NCBI GenBank assembly: GCA_963854835.1
Contig: OY978525.1
Span: 94,268,136-94,332,135, forward strand
Origin: Megamerina dolium
Lineage: Eukaryota > Arthropoda > Insecta > Diptera > Megamerinidae
Direction of reading: 5' to 3'
Length of the DNA stretch: 64,000 bases
The notes beneath the pieces are model-generated. The model searched no databases and had not been told where the DNA came from. It saw only the letters and a program-made list of their open reading frames with translations. A program made the translations under genes and the position numbers. Below, one piece after another: positions 24,605-38,596 of this stretch. Position 1 is the stretch's first letter. Each line of letters starts with the position of its first letter.

Positions 24605-27600
24605 GTTGGAAAATGACTGAGTTATCGATTGTCAAATGACGCAAGTGGTCCTGTGGTCTAAAAATTGTTATTGTATTTTCTCTGAAATCATTTATGAATT
24701 TAATAATCAGTATTTATTCCATATTGTACTTTAAATGAGGGCAACATTATCAATGATCACATATGCTCAAAATAATCCACAATAATTACAATACGATATA
24801 AAGAGATTATTTTGCAATGTATGTATGATATATTTTTATAATTAGTTGAGCTTTCAAAAGACTTACGTCAGATCATTTCATTTTATACAATTACGATACA
24901 AACATCATGGACAGAAAGTAGTATTAATAATTGTTTTTTTTTTTGCGATTAAGCTTACGATTATAATGAATATATTGTATATATGTATGTATGGAGTATA
25001 CATGTAAGAGTATATGTGTATATGACTATCTCTATCAACACTAAAATAACCACATTTACTAATCATGGCAAATTGTTGAATGATAGTCAGTTTTTTTACA
25101 CTCATTCGTCACAACTACATATGTAATATATAGTTTCTTATATAATGAGAAACTAGACTGAATTCATTTATCTACATATATGCTGGTGATATTATTTAAT
25201 ACGATATAGTTTATCTAGTAATTTTTCCGCATGTTTTTGCGTACCTAATAATATCGTATATTATTACGAAATGATACTTTTCCACTTGAAGCATTATGCA
25301 TTTGATTGAGTACATTCATCTAACCATACAGCATTCAAAGACAAAAAATAAAAAAAAAAGAACAAGAATCAAATTATCTATCGGTTTGGTGAATGCAAGC
25401 AAGTCAACATCTTTAAAAAGCAATTTACCACAAAAGAAAAACAAAAAGCACGGATGGCAGTATAAAAACAAAACGCTAAAGAATACATAAAGCAGCAAAA
25501 GATGCAGAAAAATATGGGTTATGAACAGCAGTAGCAAAACCCTCTTGTGTTAAAAAACAAAATTTGATGATAGTAAAAACAAGTATAGAACATAGCATCA
25601 GCAATAGCATAAGTAATGGAGTCACCGAGGACGATTATGATAAAATGCAGTAGTACTTTGCCAAACGTATTCATCTATCTATCAGTTACGTAGCTACATA
25701 AGAAGACTATTGCTCATCAAATAAAAAATATGAACAAAACAAAAAAACCGAATACAAAAAAAAACTTAAAGTATTGGATTACATAAAATTACTATGCGCT
25801 TATGTATACTTGAAATATACGAGTCAGGAATACTAGATTATATTGAGTACTGAGTAGCAGTCAAGTAAAATGAAAATAATAAATCTATACCTATATACTT
25901 TTGTGTGTAGATGTTTCAACAAATATAGAATTGGACACTTGGGAAAATCATAAATTCCAATATATACAATATATAAATATATTTATGTACTTGAAATATT
26001 GTAGATATATGAAACCATAGATCAATAGTGGTATAAATATTATCATTTAAAATAATGAGGGAAGTCAGACAGCGAGAAAGGGAGAGGATAGAGTAATAAT
26101 ATACGAAAAATTAAAAAGAAAATGTGAAATTTATATTTTTTCTTGGTTTAAAAATTTATTTTTCTATGTACTCTACAACTGACGGTAACTACTAATTAGT
26201 GATGTTATTGAGTCAAAGAAGATTTCTCAATTGAATGGTATATTAACGAGACAAAGCGATTGCTAATTGAACTGTATAAACTACAAAGTTATTAATGGTC
26301 TCAATATCAATATAAACTTGTACTGTTAAACTTGTTAATAATTTAGGTTTTCTGCAATGATTGACTAACTAAACGAAGGTTAGACTCATTACTGGCCATC
26401 ACAATGGAGATGTGTTTTTTTTTGTAGCAAAATGATCAGAGAAATCAAAAAATAAATAAATGGCAAATTGAAGAGTATACACAAATGCTGCTGGTTTACA
26501 AATAAAATCCGATTTACATAAGAACACTATGATGATGATGAGACAAACAAATATGCACATGGAATATATGCATAGTATAGAGGAAGCATGTTGTTGAAAA
26601 CTTTGTGCACAAAAGAATATAAAATAATAAGCAAAAAAATGAAACATCAAAAAGAAAATCTTATTTGCAATGAGGAATGAAACATTTCTCAGGAATATAA
26701 ACTTGGCACAAATACAATATTTTAGAAAGTCTTTTTTTTTTGTTTGTTTTACTATTTTCTTCTTTTCACAAGATTTTACTTTATTTTCCAGCACAACTAC
26801 TTTATATAGCATATTAAAATATATGTATAACAAAGGAACAAAAAAAAAAATAGAAAATTTTCTGTACCCCCCCATATCCATATATCCATATGTAAGTACC
26901 ATATGATTTACTCGTATATATATGTAGCTATATGCATGAGTATGGAGTATGCGAAGTTGTATTCAAGTGATGTTCTTGAATTGAGTTTAATTCCATAAAA
27001 GATTACCATGGCAAAATATAGAGAGCGAAACATCAGCGATAGAGAGAGATAGAGACACAGGCAAATAGAAATATCCAACGAAATGTATAATTTCCGTTGT
27101 TATTGTTGTTGGTGTTGTTGGTGTTCGCCTGTCTAAGTATCAGCTGCCAGAGCAACTAACATGTTGGCAATCTTGTTTACAGGATGTTTTTCAACACACC
27201 AAGGATAATGCTGCGCACACTTGGGTGTGTGTCTTATTACTTGAAGGCTTGCTGGCTTCAACGAATGTCTTCTTATTTTTGCAAATTTTGTTGTTGACGT
27301 CGTACTTGTTAAAAATGGTAAATACTGCCAGTGAATCAAGAGCAAAACGAAAATGGAAAATGCTTGCTTAAAATGCAAAAGAATGATTTGATCAAATTGA
27401 AATATAGAATAATATTATGCATGCTGCACGCAATTGCGATTTTTTTTCGGCGAATATTTTTATTTTCTTCAATGTTTTTCAAGTTAATTAAAAATAATTC
27501 ATTTTCTGTCCGTTCTTCTCTGCTCTTTGTCATGTTGATGTTGACCGCTTTTTTTTTTCATTAGCTACTTGGAATATTTGGATCTTACTAAGAACTATTT

Positions 27601-30600
27601 AAAACTTTAATTAATTACTTTACCTCTGAAGGTGAAATTCTTTCACATGATTTCAGATGACTACTAACCCATTGCTAGTTTAGAACAATTTAAAAGTAAA
27701 CATTGGTTAAAAATTTTGTAAAAAGTTTTCACTTTTCTTGTTTTCTCTCTGAATTTCCATATCTGGTACGAATATAAATATGCAAAATGTTATTTGCTTT
27801 TGCTTGAAATAATGTACGAAAACAAAAATTAAAATAACAATATTGAAATGAAGAAGTTTATATTTTGCAAAAAACTGATAAAAAGAAGAAGAAAAACTTT
27901 TTTAATTAAAATTATACAAATTTATTGAATACTTGTAATAATAAACAAATCAACACAAGAATAAATTATGTAGAAATTTGTTTTCTCTTTTGCAAAAAAT
28001 ATAACAACTTTTTGTTGTATTCCTTCTTGTATTCCTTTTACAAACATTATGATGAAAATAAATATAATCAAGAAGTAATTTCTACTCATAAGTATCTATT
28101 GGTATAAAGATTACAAGTGGGTATTTTCTTTATTTTGTATACTTTCGAATTACATAGTGCAACAACAGATTTTTGGGTGTCAACTGAATAAAAGTTGGAG
28201 AATATTTAACGACAATCCTCTTTCATTTCTTGCTTTTTTCGAAGCCATCATAATTACCTTCTTGTATTTATTGTATTTTAGTGGATGGGAAATGTTTTTT
28301 AAAAATGAAAAATGAAAAAGAAAATACAAAATAAAGAACATGTCGGATTCCTGCAAAATAGATTTATGTAAAACATAAGAAATGTAACTTCCATTCGGCA
28401 AATATTTGCAGGGAATTATTATTGCGGCTGATAAATTTTAATTTTGGATTTAATTCGATTTGGAATGGAAATTTAACATGTAGCTTTTGTACAGAATGAA
28501 TATTTTTGAATACGTAAAATTATATGTACTTTTTTAATTCATCAAGAAGCTTGGAACTTGGAAATAATTTCACTGTGAGGCAAGAATTTTTATCCTGATT
28601 CAGAGTACTGTGTTGAAGACCGTTTTGCTCTTCAGAGTTAGGTTTTTTGACGAAAGAGAAGGTTTGGAGCTGGTTACCTCGAAAACCGGAGGCTTAGGGT
28701 AGTTTTTGTTGTTCACGGACCCCTACTATTTTTTCTCGGAGAATATTTTTCAAGAATATTGTTTGGTGTTTTTCTTATCCATTTAGGTTTTTCATTCAAC
28801 CTCTTTTAAGATTTGATTTGAAAACATAAAAAAAAAATTGTGCATATTGAATTTTGGTCAATATTAGAAGGACCGTACTTTTATTAGCCAGTGCCGACTG
28901 ACAGAGCCATTGTGACATCAAATTTTCTGAGCATAGTCACAGAGATATTTAAAAAACGTATTCATGGCCGATTATGTATCGATTATAACAGACGAAAGGT
29001 GTCGTCGACACTTGTGATCAAATGATGTCAATTCTTTCGACTAAACGGGTTATTTGGCGTTGGTGAATTATTCTTTTCTCATATATGTTTAATGTATCTG
29101 GAATTTTTTACCGGCAAAATAATTGCCGATTGATCCTTTTTCGTTACAAAGGCGTTTATTTTTGAGAGAGTCGCACACGCACGTTCAATATCGTCAAGAG
29201 ATTCCTTCTACACTGCAAAATCGAGATAGCAATCATAAAGAAGATGAACAATGAAATGCCTTCAACTAATTGCAAGCATTCTTCCATGGTAAACGATCTA
29301 CCACAGTCGAAGAAAGAAGCTTGATCCAGCATGCGTCCATATGATCTGGAGGCAAATGACTATGGCAACTTCTGTTGTTTCTGTCGCAAAGCGTTATACC
29401 CGAATCATTGTCAAAAATGTAATTTACGTCCAAAATGCAGGAAAGTAAGGTTAACAATCATTATTTAAAATTTCGTTATTAAAAACGATTGCCTTCATTG
29501 TTAAATAAGTTTTTATACTTAATTTGTTCCTTCATTTAGTAAGGAATTCTTAACGCAATTTTGTAACGATAACCTAACGATTGTTATAATTTTATTTAGC
29601 TTTCTAAGCTTATGGTTTGCTGGGTAATTTGCAAGATATGTATTTATATTTCAATTTTAATTTAAATAACATTTGCTTTATCTTATTTTTATTATCTGAA
29701 CAGAATTCAAATGTCTTTCGACTTGCAAATATATGTACATACATCTAGATATGTATATCTTTATGTCCTTCACACTTGTGTACAACTTGTACTTTCAACT
29801 TGTTTTGCACACTTTTTGAAACTCATTAGTGTGTTGAATTCAAGGTTGAACTGTATACAACATGTATACATTTTTGTTTTATCTTTATTTCTATTTTACA
29901 TTCCGGCAATGTAAAGTAAAACTTATCTCATTTTATAGAATTACTTATATGTAGGTATGTACTTGTATATAAATAGTTTTTAAACAACCAACAAATTAGT
30001 AGCATGGGTACCTCATCTCTACACCTCCTTGATACTTGCGTACAAATGTGTACAATATTTTTGGTACATGGATATTTCATGTTGAACAACCATTTAAAAA
30101 TATAAATGAGCTTGTACAAGTTCGCTGCCATTATATACACTTACGAGTACATATGGGATACAACGAGGGCAACTCATTCAAGTTGTAATGGTAATGTTGG
30201 ATATTAAATAAAACGATGAATTTTCACTGAAAATAAGGCTTATATTACAAATAAAGCTAAGCTTTATATCCTCTAATCTATGGTGATCTAATTTCTTGGT
30301 ACTTAATTAAATGTTGTCATTTTAAAATTAATCTCTTTCCATCAATTTGGTGGACTACAATCAACTCTACCATAAAAAGTGATTAATTTGAGGTGATTAT
30401 ATTTATTTGCCATAGAAAATTAATAATAGTAAACATCTGTACCATAAAACTTTATGCCATTAATTTAAATATTTTATGTTGACGATGATGATCATAATGT
30501 TGGAAGGTTGATGGCTCCTCAAGGTACATGTATGGATACATTTGTTTATATACATACCTAAGTTACGTTCTATGTAAACTGTGTGAAAATGCCATTGGCC

Positions 30601-32640
30601 TCATTATTTATTGTACAGAGTTGATTAGCATGACGAATATCGTCATACGCAGAAATTCAAATTAGTTAATTGTGAAACATATTTTAAATTAAAGCTTCAG
30701 TTGTTTTTAGCAATTTATTCATATTTCTTTATTTCTTATTCTGTCTATAAATAGTACAATATATAGTAAATTCTTTGAATTTCTTTATGCATGATACGTC
30801 GTCACGATTCGCATGACTTTCTTTTACAACCGTTACGACATAAAAGCTTAGCAATTTATTTATTTTTTATCTGTTATTATGCTATTTAAATCCCTCGGTA
30901 AAACTAATTAACATTATACTACAGTATGTGAGAGCTAAACAAAACCGAAACGGTATGTGAAATATATAAGTATTTTTCTCTTTGTTCTATATAAAGATTG
31001 CATTTTAATGTTAACTCGCCCTTAAATGAAATTAATCGCAATTTTTCAGTGAAAAGGCATTTATGTGTGAAATACTGAGGAATACAGACAGAGAGTGAGT
31101 GAGAAATAAAACGAGATTGAGAGTGAGATTGACAGAGAGAGAGAGCGAGAAACTAAAAATGAAAATGTACTCATACGCCCCAGGGTATGCTAAAAAACAT
31201 ATAAATGTTTGTCATTATATTTTGAATTTTATTCACTTGTTAGCCTTCAAAATCTTTTATTATGCATGTCAATTATTCAAGAAGGAAGAACAAATATAAA
31301 AACTAAATGTATTCTATTAAATTTAATTTCTTTCTTTGTTAAAATAAATAAATGCGTACATTTAAACTGGAATTGGAAATATAAAATTTGATTATAGTGT
31401 CATTGATATTCCCAGAAAGCATTGAATTATAATTATTCTAACAGAAATATACAAATATACAAAGTGCTGGTGAAATATTTGTGGCAGTCTCGATCACTGA
31501 CACCAATTTCTTTTAAAATATCTATCCATTGTTGTCCTTAATTATCTAGTTGAGTTAGTTTTGATCAGGTTGAGGCTTATATTTGAGCTGAAATTGAGAT
31601 TGATGATTTGCGACACGACCTCAATATTTATTTGGTTTATGTTGCTGAGAAATATGAAATATTCTGGTTTGCCTAAAAGTATGCTAAATAATGAGGTCTA
31701 TAAATGTTAAAGTCTATACAGATTTTCATGTTAACTCAAAAATTGACAGTTTATTGAAATTTAATGAGAGCAGGATTTGGACTAAATTATTGAAATAATG
31801 CTAAAAAAGTAGGTTTTGTAATTTTTTTAATAACTTTAGCATAACTAGCTATATTCATCTTATTCATTTGTTTGTTGGAAATTGTCTGCAGCTCTCTATT
31901 TCTTGCTATGTCTTAACCACAATCACAATGTTTACGATGTTTACAACAAGCCGTAAGCATAGATACATATTTAATATTGTCCTCTTTACAGGTGGTTAGT
32001 CATTTATTTTACAATAAATAGGTTAACCTATTAGCATTAACAAATGAGGCAGCTACCAAAGTTAGAGGCCTTTTTGTGGCCTCTATATTAGGCTTATTAT
32101 ACAATATGTATAGTATAAATACCTACATTTTTAGTTAAATAAATCAAATAAAAATGTTTACATTGACAAAAATGTATAATATTTTTTATGGTTTCGGTCC
32201 TACATTGCCCACAAAAAAAATTCTATGGTTAAACATTTAATGAAAAAAAAATGGAAAAATATACTTACCGACTTTCCAAAGAAACCACAACATTGTCAAT
32301 GCTATAAATTTATGTGTGTATAATATATAAATACATTATAATTCTGTTCAGGGAGCATGATTCGAAAATTCAGCAGGTACTCTACGATTGACACAGTACA
32401 TATTATGATAATATACTTATTTTCCATGTCAATTGTCAATCTTCAATGCAAAATACGTGATTTCATTGCAGTCAAATATACTTGTACAATTTTAATGACC
32501 TAGTTTTACATTTTTGTTTGTTTTGTGTGTTATTTTATTTTTCATCCTACTCGTAATTTATTTATATTTTCGTTTGGTTTTTACTTTTTCCATTTATTTT
32601 GACCAAGACAAGTTGTCGATTTTTGGAAAGTACGTAGTGA
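24605..32640. other. AT-rich non-coding DNA
   Basis: About 8 kb with no gene I can support. GA-rich tracts lie near 26065-26090, 27022-27060 and 31085-31155, and there are ATG-repeat and A-rich patches. The 28.6-29.45 kb part is less simple in sequence and might be an old element, but no motif could be named. The 167-codon ATG frame at 26399-26902 (minus) is Phe/Ile/Lys-rich and looks like a composition artefact. Confidence 0.6.
27133..27330 (-). other. Less AT-rich island with an open frame, possible exon (weak)
   Basis: This stretch is visibly less AT-rich than its surroundings. The minus strand carries a non-repetitive open frame ending ...PKCAQHYPWCVEKHPVNKI... and a stop at 27133-27135. 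The frame has no ATG. A pyrimidine-rich tract followed by CAG sits at the equivalent of about 27331-27370 and could act as a splice acceptor, making this a possible terminal exon. No family was recognised. There is no donor, poly(A) signal or conservation evidence, so this is recorded only as a candidate. Confidence 0.2.
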
Positions 32641-32743
32641 TATATATCCATTTTGCGGTTTCAAAAGTAAATGTAAATAAAACACATATAAAATATTTTT
32701 TATCATGATATTTCTTTTTTATTATAAAGTTTGAACGTTGACA

Positions 32744-34187
32744 CTATGTGTGAAATACTACATCATTTAAATGACCACCACGCGAATTGTTGCAAGTATC
32801 GATTCTTTTGAGGTAATTTTCGACCACTTTTTGACACATATTGGGCGGTATCTCAGCCATAACGTGACGAATGTTGGTTTTTAGGTGCTCAAGAGTTAAA
32901 GGTTTATCTGCATAAACACGGTCTTTCGCGTAGCCCCACAAAAAAAAGTCAAGCGGTGTCAAATCGCATGATCTTGGTGGCCACTTGAAATCGCCACGAC
33001 GAGAAATTACGCGGCCAGAAAATTTATCTTGCAATAAAGCCACATTCGCTCGAGTTGTGTGGCATGTGGCACCGTCTTGTTGAAACCACATATTCTCTAA
33101 GTCGTATTCTTCAATAGCAGGCAAAAAAAAGTCGGTTATCATATGACCATAACGCTCCGAATTGACGGTGACAGTCGTTCCATCGTCGTTTTCGAAGAAG
33201 TAAGGTAAGGTGGGTGCCGTAGCTCAGTGGTTAGTGTGTTCGCCTTCTGATCTGTAGGTCGTGGTTCAATACCCGGCTGATGCATAACAAATTTAATATC
33301 GAAAAGATTTTTCTTTCGAACGGTACCCACCTGTCAGCAAGCAATAGGCAATTCTTCCGACAGTAACAACTTGCCATGAAAAAGCTTTTAAAAAGAACTC
33401 TGTGATAAAGCTCAGAAAAAGTGATGTCACAAGTGTTCTGCCGTTCGGAACCGGCTAAAATAAGTAGGTCCATTCTAATACTGTCCAAAATTTAAGACGC
33501 ACAACAGTAATGGAAGAGAAGCTCGGCCAATGAGCCCTTTGGGGCTTTAAGTGCCACATATTTATTTATTTTTTTAAAGTCCAATCACACCTCCGGACCA
33601 AAGAGCGCACCAAGCAGTGACTTTTTGTGGATGTAGTGGCCTCTCTTCAATTACTTGAGGATTCTCAGAACACCAAATACGACAATTTTGTTTGTTAACA
33701 TACCCACCGAGTGAGAAATGTGCTTCGTCGCTGAAGAAAATTTTGTTCGAAAAATCGCCGTCCACCGCCTGTTGTTCAAGCACCCATTCGACGTATCTAC
33801 GACGTTGTGAATGGTCAGCTGGCTTCAGTTGTTGTGTGAGCTGGATTTTATACGGATGTAGGTGTAGATACAAATGCAAAATACGCCATAATGTGCCGTA
33901 AGACACTCCTAATTCCTGAGAACGACGAGGAATCGACACATTCGGGTCTTCGGCAACACTTTCACTTACAGCAGCGATATTTTCGGTGGTACGAGCGAAA
34001 CGATGACGCACAGGCCTTACAATATCTGTAACCGATTCTTCACAATTTTGCCAATTGCTTGCGTAGTTGGACGATTATGTAAACCATAATCTCCTCTTAA
34101 AGCACGATATGTGGCTGTGGCAGAATCACCATTTTTGTAGTAGGTTTTTACAATTTTAATGCGTTGTGCGATAGTTAAGCGATCCAT
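32744..34187 (-). pseudogene. DD41D mariner transposase, disrupted by one frameshift and a SINE
   Basis: The reading starts at ATG 34187 (MDRLTIAQRIKIVKTYYKNG), an N-terminal helix-turn-helix region typical of these transposases. A short deletion with frameshift lies near 34040-34050; the intact continuation SVTDIVRPVRHRFARTTEN runs in the next frame. The second helix-turn-helix and catalytic core follow. The first Asp is in FFSDEAHF. The frame is broken at GGVIGL by the SINE and resumes at YFFENDDGTT near 33195. The second Asp is in FQQDGATCH and the third in LTPLDFFLWGY. The end is VVFHT and a stop at 32744. All three catalytic Asp codons survive and the 41-residue spacing can be counted directly. 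Apart from the frameshift and the SINE it is well preserved, so the copy was probably fairly young when it was hit. Confidence 0.85.
33204..33575 (+). mobile_element. tRNA-derived SINE, copy B, most complete
   Basis: This is the only copy in the window with both pol III promoter boxes: A-box-like TAGCTCAGTGG at 33220-33230 and B-box-like GGTTCAATACC at 33263-33273, within a tRNA-like head starting GGGTGCCGTAGCTCAGTGG. The body shares long blocks with copies A, C and D (GGTACCCACCTGTC, CAGTAACAACTTGCCATG, AAGCTCAGAAAAAGTGATG, GGAACCGGCTAAAATAAG). It ends GGGGCTTTAAGTGCCACATA followed by TTTATTTATTTTTTT. It sits in the coding region of the DD41D transposase. I see no target duplication longer than about four bases, so the exact edges are uncertain by a few positions. 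Confidence 0.85.
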
Positions 34188-34303
34188 TTTCGCAAATGTC
34201 AGACTTTGAACTGAAAAAGAAAGAAATTGTTTTAACAACTCAGTTTGACAGATGTCGAATTCTAGCCCTATACTTTTGAAACCGCGAAATGGATAACCCT
34301 TTA

Positions 34304-37300
34304 CTTGTATATATAAAAAACAAAAACAAAAATTAAAATAACAAAATATAAATACATATATTTGTATACTCGTTCTCCTATGAAACCAGAACTGTGTTGA
34401 AATTTGGCATGTTCAAGCAGACATGTATAGTATGCATCAAGGTTTAGCAACGCTTTAAAAATATATGATGATAATTTCTCCTATGAAGAATTTAAATTGT
34501 AAACTCTTAGAAAAATTTCATTAAAAATTATACATATTTAGCTGGAATCAACAGTATAGTTCAGTGTTGAATCTAGGAATAAATGATGACTAGTATTTTT
34601 AGGTAAAGATGAAAATTACACTACTTTTAACGAAGTGAATGAAGTTTACTCTATGCATGAAATACTGTGTATGGTGTTCATCTAGTTTTCATAGAAGATT
34701 GGTTTTGCAAAGGTTCTAAAATATACTTAAAAACAAAGACCTTTAGTCTGATCACACCTTGATGTAGTATGATGGACAAATTGTCATATAAATTATTGTA
34801 CGAAAATATGAAATACATAAAATAAAAAATGTGCAATCAAACAAAGATGTAACAGTGATTGTAATATTTAACAAGTTTTTTCACTTAGTCATTTCTTGTG
34901 ATATTTTCTATTTCATTTTAATATGTAGGTAGATTGTAAAAAAAAGACCTACATTAAATATTTTATAAAGATGATACATTTCATGATGTTAATATGATAT
35001 CTGTGTGATAACAATTCATACATTTTCTACTTCTTCTACAATATATAATACAGCAGCAGGTAGTAGCATGTTTTTAGGCGTATGTTGTTTTTCAGGAAGG
35101 CCTCTTTGTTTTGCTATAATTTTCTTTACGATTGCAAATAAAATCGATAAATCACAGCATTTTCTTTAACATGTGTTTCTCCACGCAACAACGACATCAT
35201 TTGTGTTAAGAATTCTTTACACGTGCCTCTTGTTTCAATTCGTAATTTTAATCTGCTTCATTCTCTGATGTTGTTTTTTTTGTTTTGTTTTTATTTTTTT
35301 TTTTGGGAATTTCGTCGTACCTGTTTTTCAGTGTTTTCGTGTTGTTTCTTCTGTTATGGAATTGTGATGCTCAATGAGGTGTACAAAAGACAAGCTATCA
35401 CTTATGCATATACCAAATAGTATGTGAATGTATTTGTGTGAACATACCACCAGCATTGGTTATTAAGGAAATGCTTCACATATCAACATTTGTGTTCGAA
35501 CATTCGTACGCACGTTCAATTGTTCAATACAAGTCCAATACATATTGCATATATATGTATGTATCGGTTGTATACGCAATAAAGCGTTACTTGATCCGCC
35601 TGAGTGTGTGTACATGTACACTGACGAAATAGAACTGCTATCTGTTTGTAATGATGGTTATAAATGAGCGTGTATGTTCTTTATGATAACGATTTTAAAG
35701 ACGGCGCTGATAATGATGATAACGATGATGATTATGATGATAATGGGTAACATTATTGCATTATCATGTTGTAAATTACATACAGAACAACTGTTATTTT
35801 TAAATTGTTCAACTTTAAATAATACATTGCAGAAATAATTAAGTAGCATGTAGTTAGCATCCGAAAATTTGCAGTGATTAATGAGCGGTGAGTAGCAGTC
35901 GTGTACATATATTATTCAAATATATCTTGTAATAATTTGTGGCATTTTTAATCAACAACATGTTCAACGATAAAAATGAAAAAGTAAATTAAATTAACAA
36001 CGTTGGAGGAGAGTAAAAACTATGAACAAAATATGGAATAACATCATTAATTTACATTCTCGCACGCGTTCATTTCAATTGTGCACGCCTCAACAATTTT
36101 TCGTGATAATGTTGACTACAAAAATAAAATAAAAAAAAAATAAGGGAAGAAATTATATTCATTACACAAACCAACATCCGTAGGAAATATCTAGTTTAGG
36201 CAAATATCATAAGGCATAAATGATGAAGTAAAACAGAGAAGCGATAGTGAGTGTATTGTGGTCTTAATTAATTACAAACGTATGTGACTTTTTGCACCAC
36301 AATGGTAGGGATATATTTTAAATATGTGCTATCGCCTACTCACATATAAATTTATATGAATCTATCTTGAAGATTAAAAATGTTTAGTGTGTTGTTTGAC
36401 ATGAAAAACCGACTGTTTAGAAAATGGAAAGAACACGAAAAATATTTGCATATTATTGTACTACCTACAATTTGGTTTTGACTTTGAATATGTAACAGTC
36501 TGTAATGGGTACATGATATACATATACATACACCCATCATCGAAATGATGATCTTATTTCGTATCCTCAGTAGGCTGGTATAAGGACGAATTTTTGGTGC
36601 GTCACAATTTTATGTAAATACATCCGTTGTATATAATTATGAGTGTGATTACAGATGTATGTGTGTAGATATGACCAATTTTAGATCAGTATTTCTCTAC
36701 TTTTTTGAAGACGTGATACAAAATTTAGTTTATGATTGTGATCTTAGAATAAATAATAAGAAAAATTATGAATGAACTTATATTTTTGCGTCCTCCCCGT
36801 TTTTAGAGGATATATAAATTGAGACAAGGTAGTAGAGGAATTAGTAATAAATAAAAATGTAAAATTAAAATGTCTCTGCCCGATTTGTGTTTAAAAGGTT
36901 AAAGCGTTTAAGGGTTAAAAGAACTAGAACTAGAACAAGAACTATCCATGGAGATTCTTTTAGTTAAAAATGTCTTCATCCATTCGAAAACCCGAACGAA
37001 ACAACCACTAAAGTCTATCAGAAAAACCATGATGCTTCAAAGCAACGATGATTATATTCTAAAACAAACTTAAGAAAAAGTAAAAATTAAGCATTACTCT
37101 TAGAGAAGTAAGCTGGTCAAGAGATATTTGCATAAAAAAAAACTTAATGTAGAGGTTGAAACATATTTTTTAGGCATTACACTGAAGCTTAAACAGCTTT
37201 ATTTCGTGATATTTTTGAACAAACTTGACTTCTTCAGTCTCAGGATTTGATATGAAACTAAATAGTATAAAATTAAATGCTCATTTAAAATTATCACACA

Positions 37301-38590
37301 ATGTTGAAGAAACACTGTTCCTTAGGCTTTGGCTGCTGTATTAGACAGTAACGAGCTTGATGATGTCTCATCATATCCTACACGTGTATGTTATTACTGT
37401 AAATATTTGTTGTACGTATAACGATTTCCTAATGATGATGTTTGTCATTACATATACATATATGTATAATATTATGACAGTTCTATTCTGCTGTTTATAT
37501 AGGCAACTTCCACTTCCGTTTCCGCTTCCGTTTTCATTTTTTTTTAGATGAAATTCGTGTCTTCTTTTTTGTTTGTCTGTTTATGTATATTTCAAAATAA
37601 AATTTTAATAAATTTTATAGCAGTTTCATCTCCAAATATATAGTTATGTACAAGCAGCGTGTGGGTATGTGTGAGCATATGTTCGTATATATCTCTGGAT
37701 ACGTGCTTAAATACAAAAAAAAAAAAGAAAAAATGTCATGTAATACACTTCAATGTACTTACATATATGGACCCATACATCTACTAGTGCACGAATATGT
37801 TGCTCCCTAATACACTTTGGGCAATAAATTGCCAAACAGTTGAACACAACTCTGTGTATACACTGCACACATAGTTGTCTCTCTGTTTGTTTAGTGCCTC
37901 TGTACTTATGATTGCTTTCGGCTTCAAAATTTACAGCATATAAATTAACATATTTGCGCATTTGCCATTATAGTCGTATATTTTATTATACGAGCATGTA
38001 GATGCGACAACATATGCTTGTGTTCTTCGAGTACCAACATATAATTTCTAGGCTTATATTTATTCAATCTTAAAATGGGTAAAGTCTATAAAGTACTGCA
38101 AGTTACGTACATAAAGATAATAAGGCTCAGGAGATTATGAAGAATTTTTTTTTTTTTGATATTCATTTCTTTGCACTAAAATGAAGAAAGAAAATGGGAA
38201 ATATTGTAAAATCTCAAATAAATAATTATCGATTTTCTAATAAAATGTCAAATGTGAAATTGTGCTATATCAGCATATGTCTGCCAGCAAATGCGAGTAA
38301 ATAAAAAAATGTGTTATTTATGAACATGATTATGTTGTTGAATGTAAATAATATATGGAAGAGTAATTGCTGTGAGTATAAATTGTAATTATATAAAAAC
38401 GCTGTGAGTGACAAAATTGTGTGACTCTTATTATTGCCATTGGGGTATATATGTAAATAAATTTTATTATTTCACAATGTTAATATACTAAGGTGTTTAA
38501 ATGGTATTTATAAATATTCACTTAAGAGAGTTCATGGCTTTTATTAAACACATATATTATGAATAATGTTTTAAAATATATGAATTTCAT
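34304..38590. other. AT-rich non-coding DNA
   Basis: No gene recognised. ATG/ATT-type repeats are near 35705-35745 and TACATA-type repeats near 36510-36530. The remaining open frames are short and T-rich. Confidence 0.6.
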
Positions 38591-38596
38591 AATTTT

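Larger units (their letters stand above)
32645..34301 (-). mobile_element. DD41D mariner (rosa-like) split by a SINE
   Basis: Terminal inverted repeats bound the element: TATCCATTTTGCGGTTTCAA at 32645 onwards and its inverted copy TATCCATTTCGCGGTTTCAA ending at 34295, both continuing AAGTA. Beyond this the right end reads AAGGGT then TA, the same outer sequence as in the related copy at 56078. The outermost left boundary is uncertain by about ten bases. Without the 33204-33575 SINE the element is about 1.28 kb, a normal mariner length. The encoded transposase has 41 residues between the second and third catalytic Asp, the DD41D class that I recall from rosa elements of tephritids. Family assignment beyond DD41D is inference. 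Confidence 0.85.

Noticed and set aside
26399..26902. 167-codon ATG frame on the minus strand
   Set aside because: Phe/Ile/Lys/Cys-biased composition in A/T-rich DNA, overlapping frame on the other strand, no motif or splice context.
28560..29460. Possible old transposon suggested by less simple sequence
   Set aside because: No transposase, reverse transcriptase, TIR or LTR motif could be identified on either strand.
33139..33488. Minus-strand frames of 63 and 85 codons
   Set aside because: They lie antisense inside SINE copy B and are not protein-coding.
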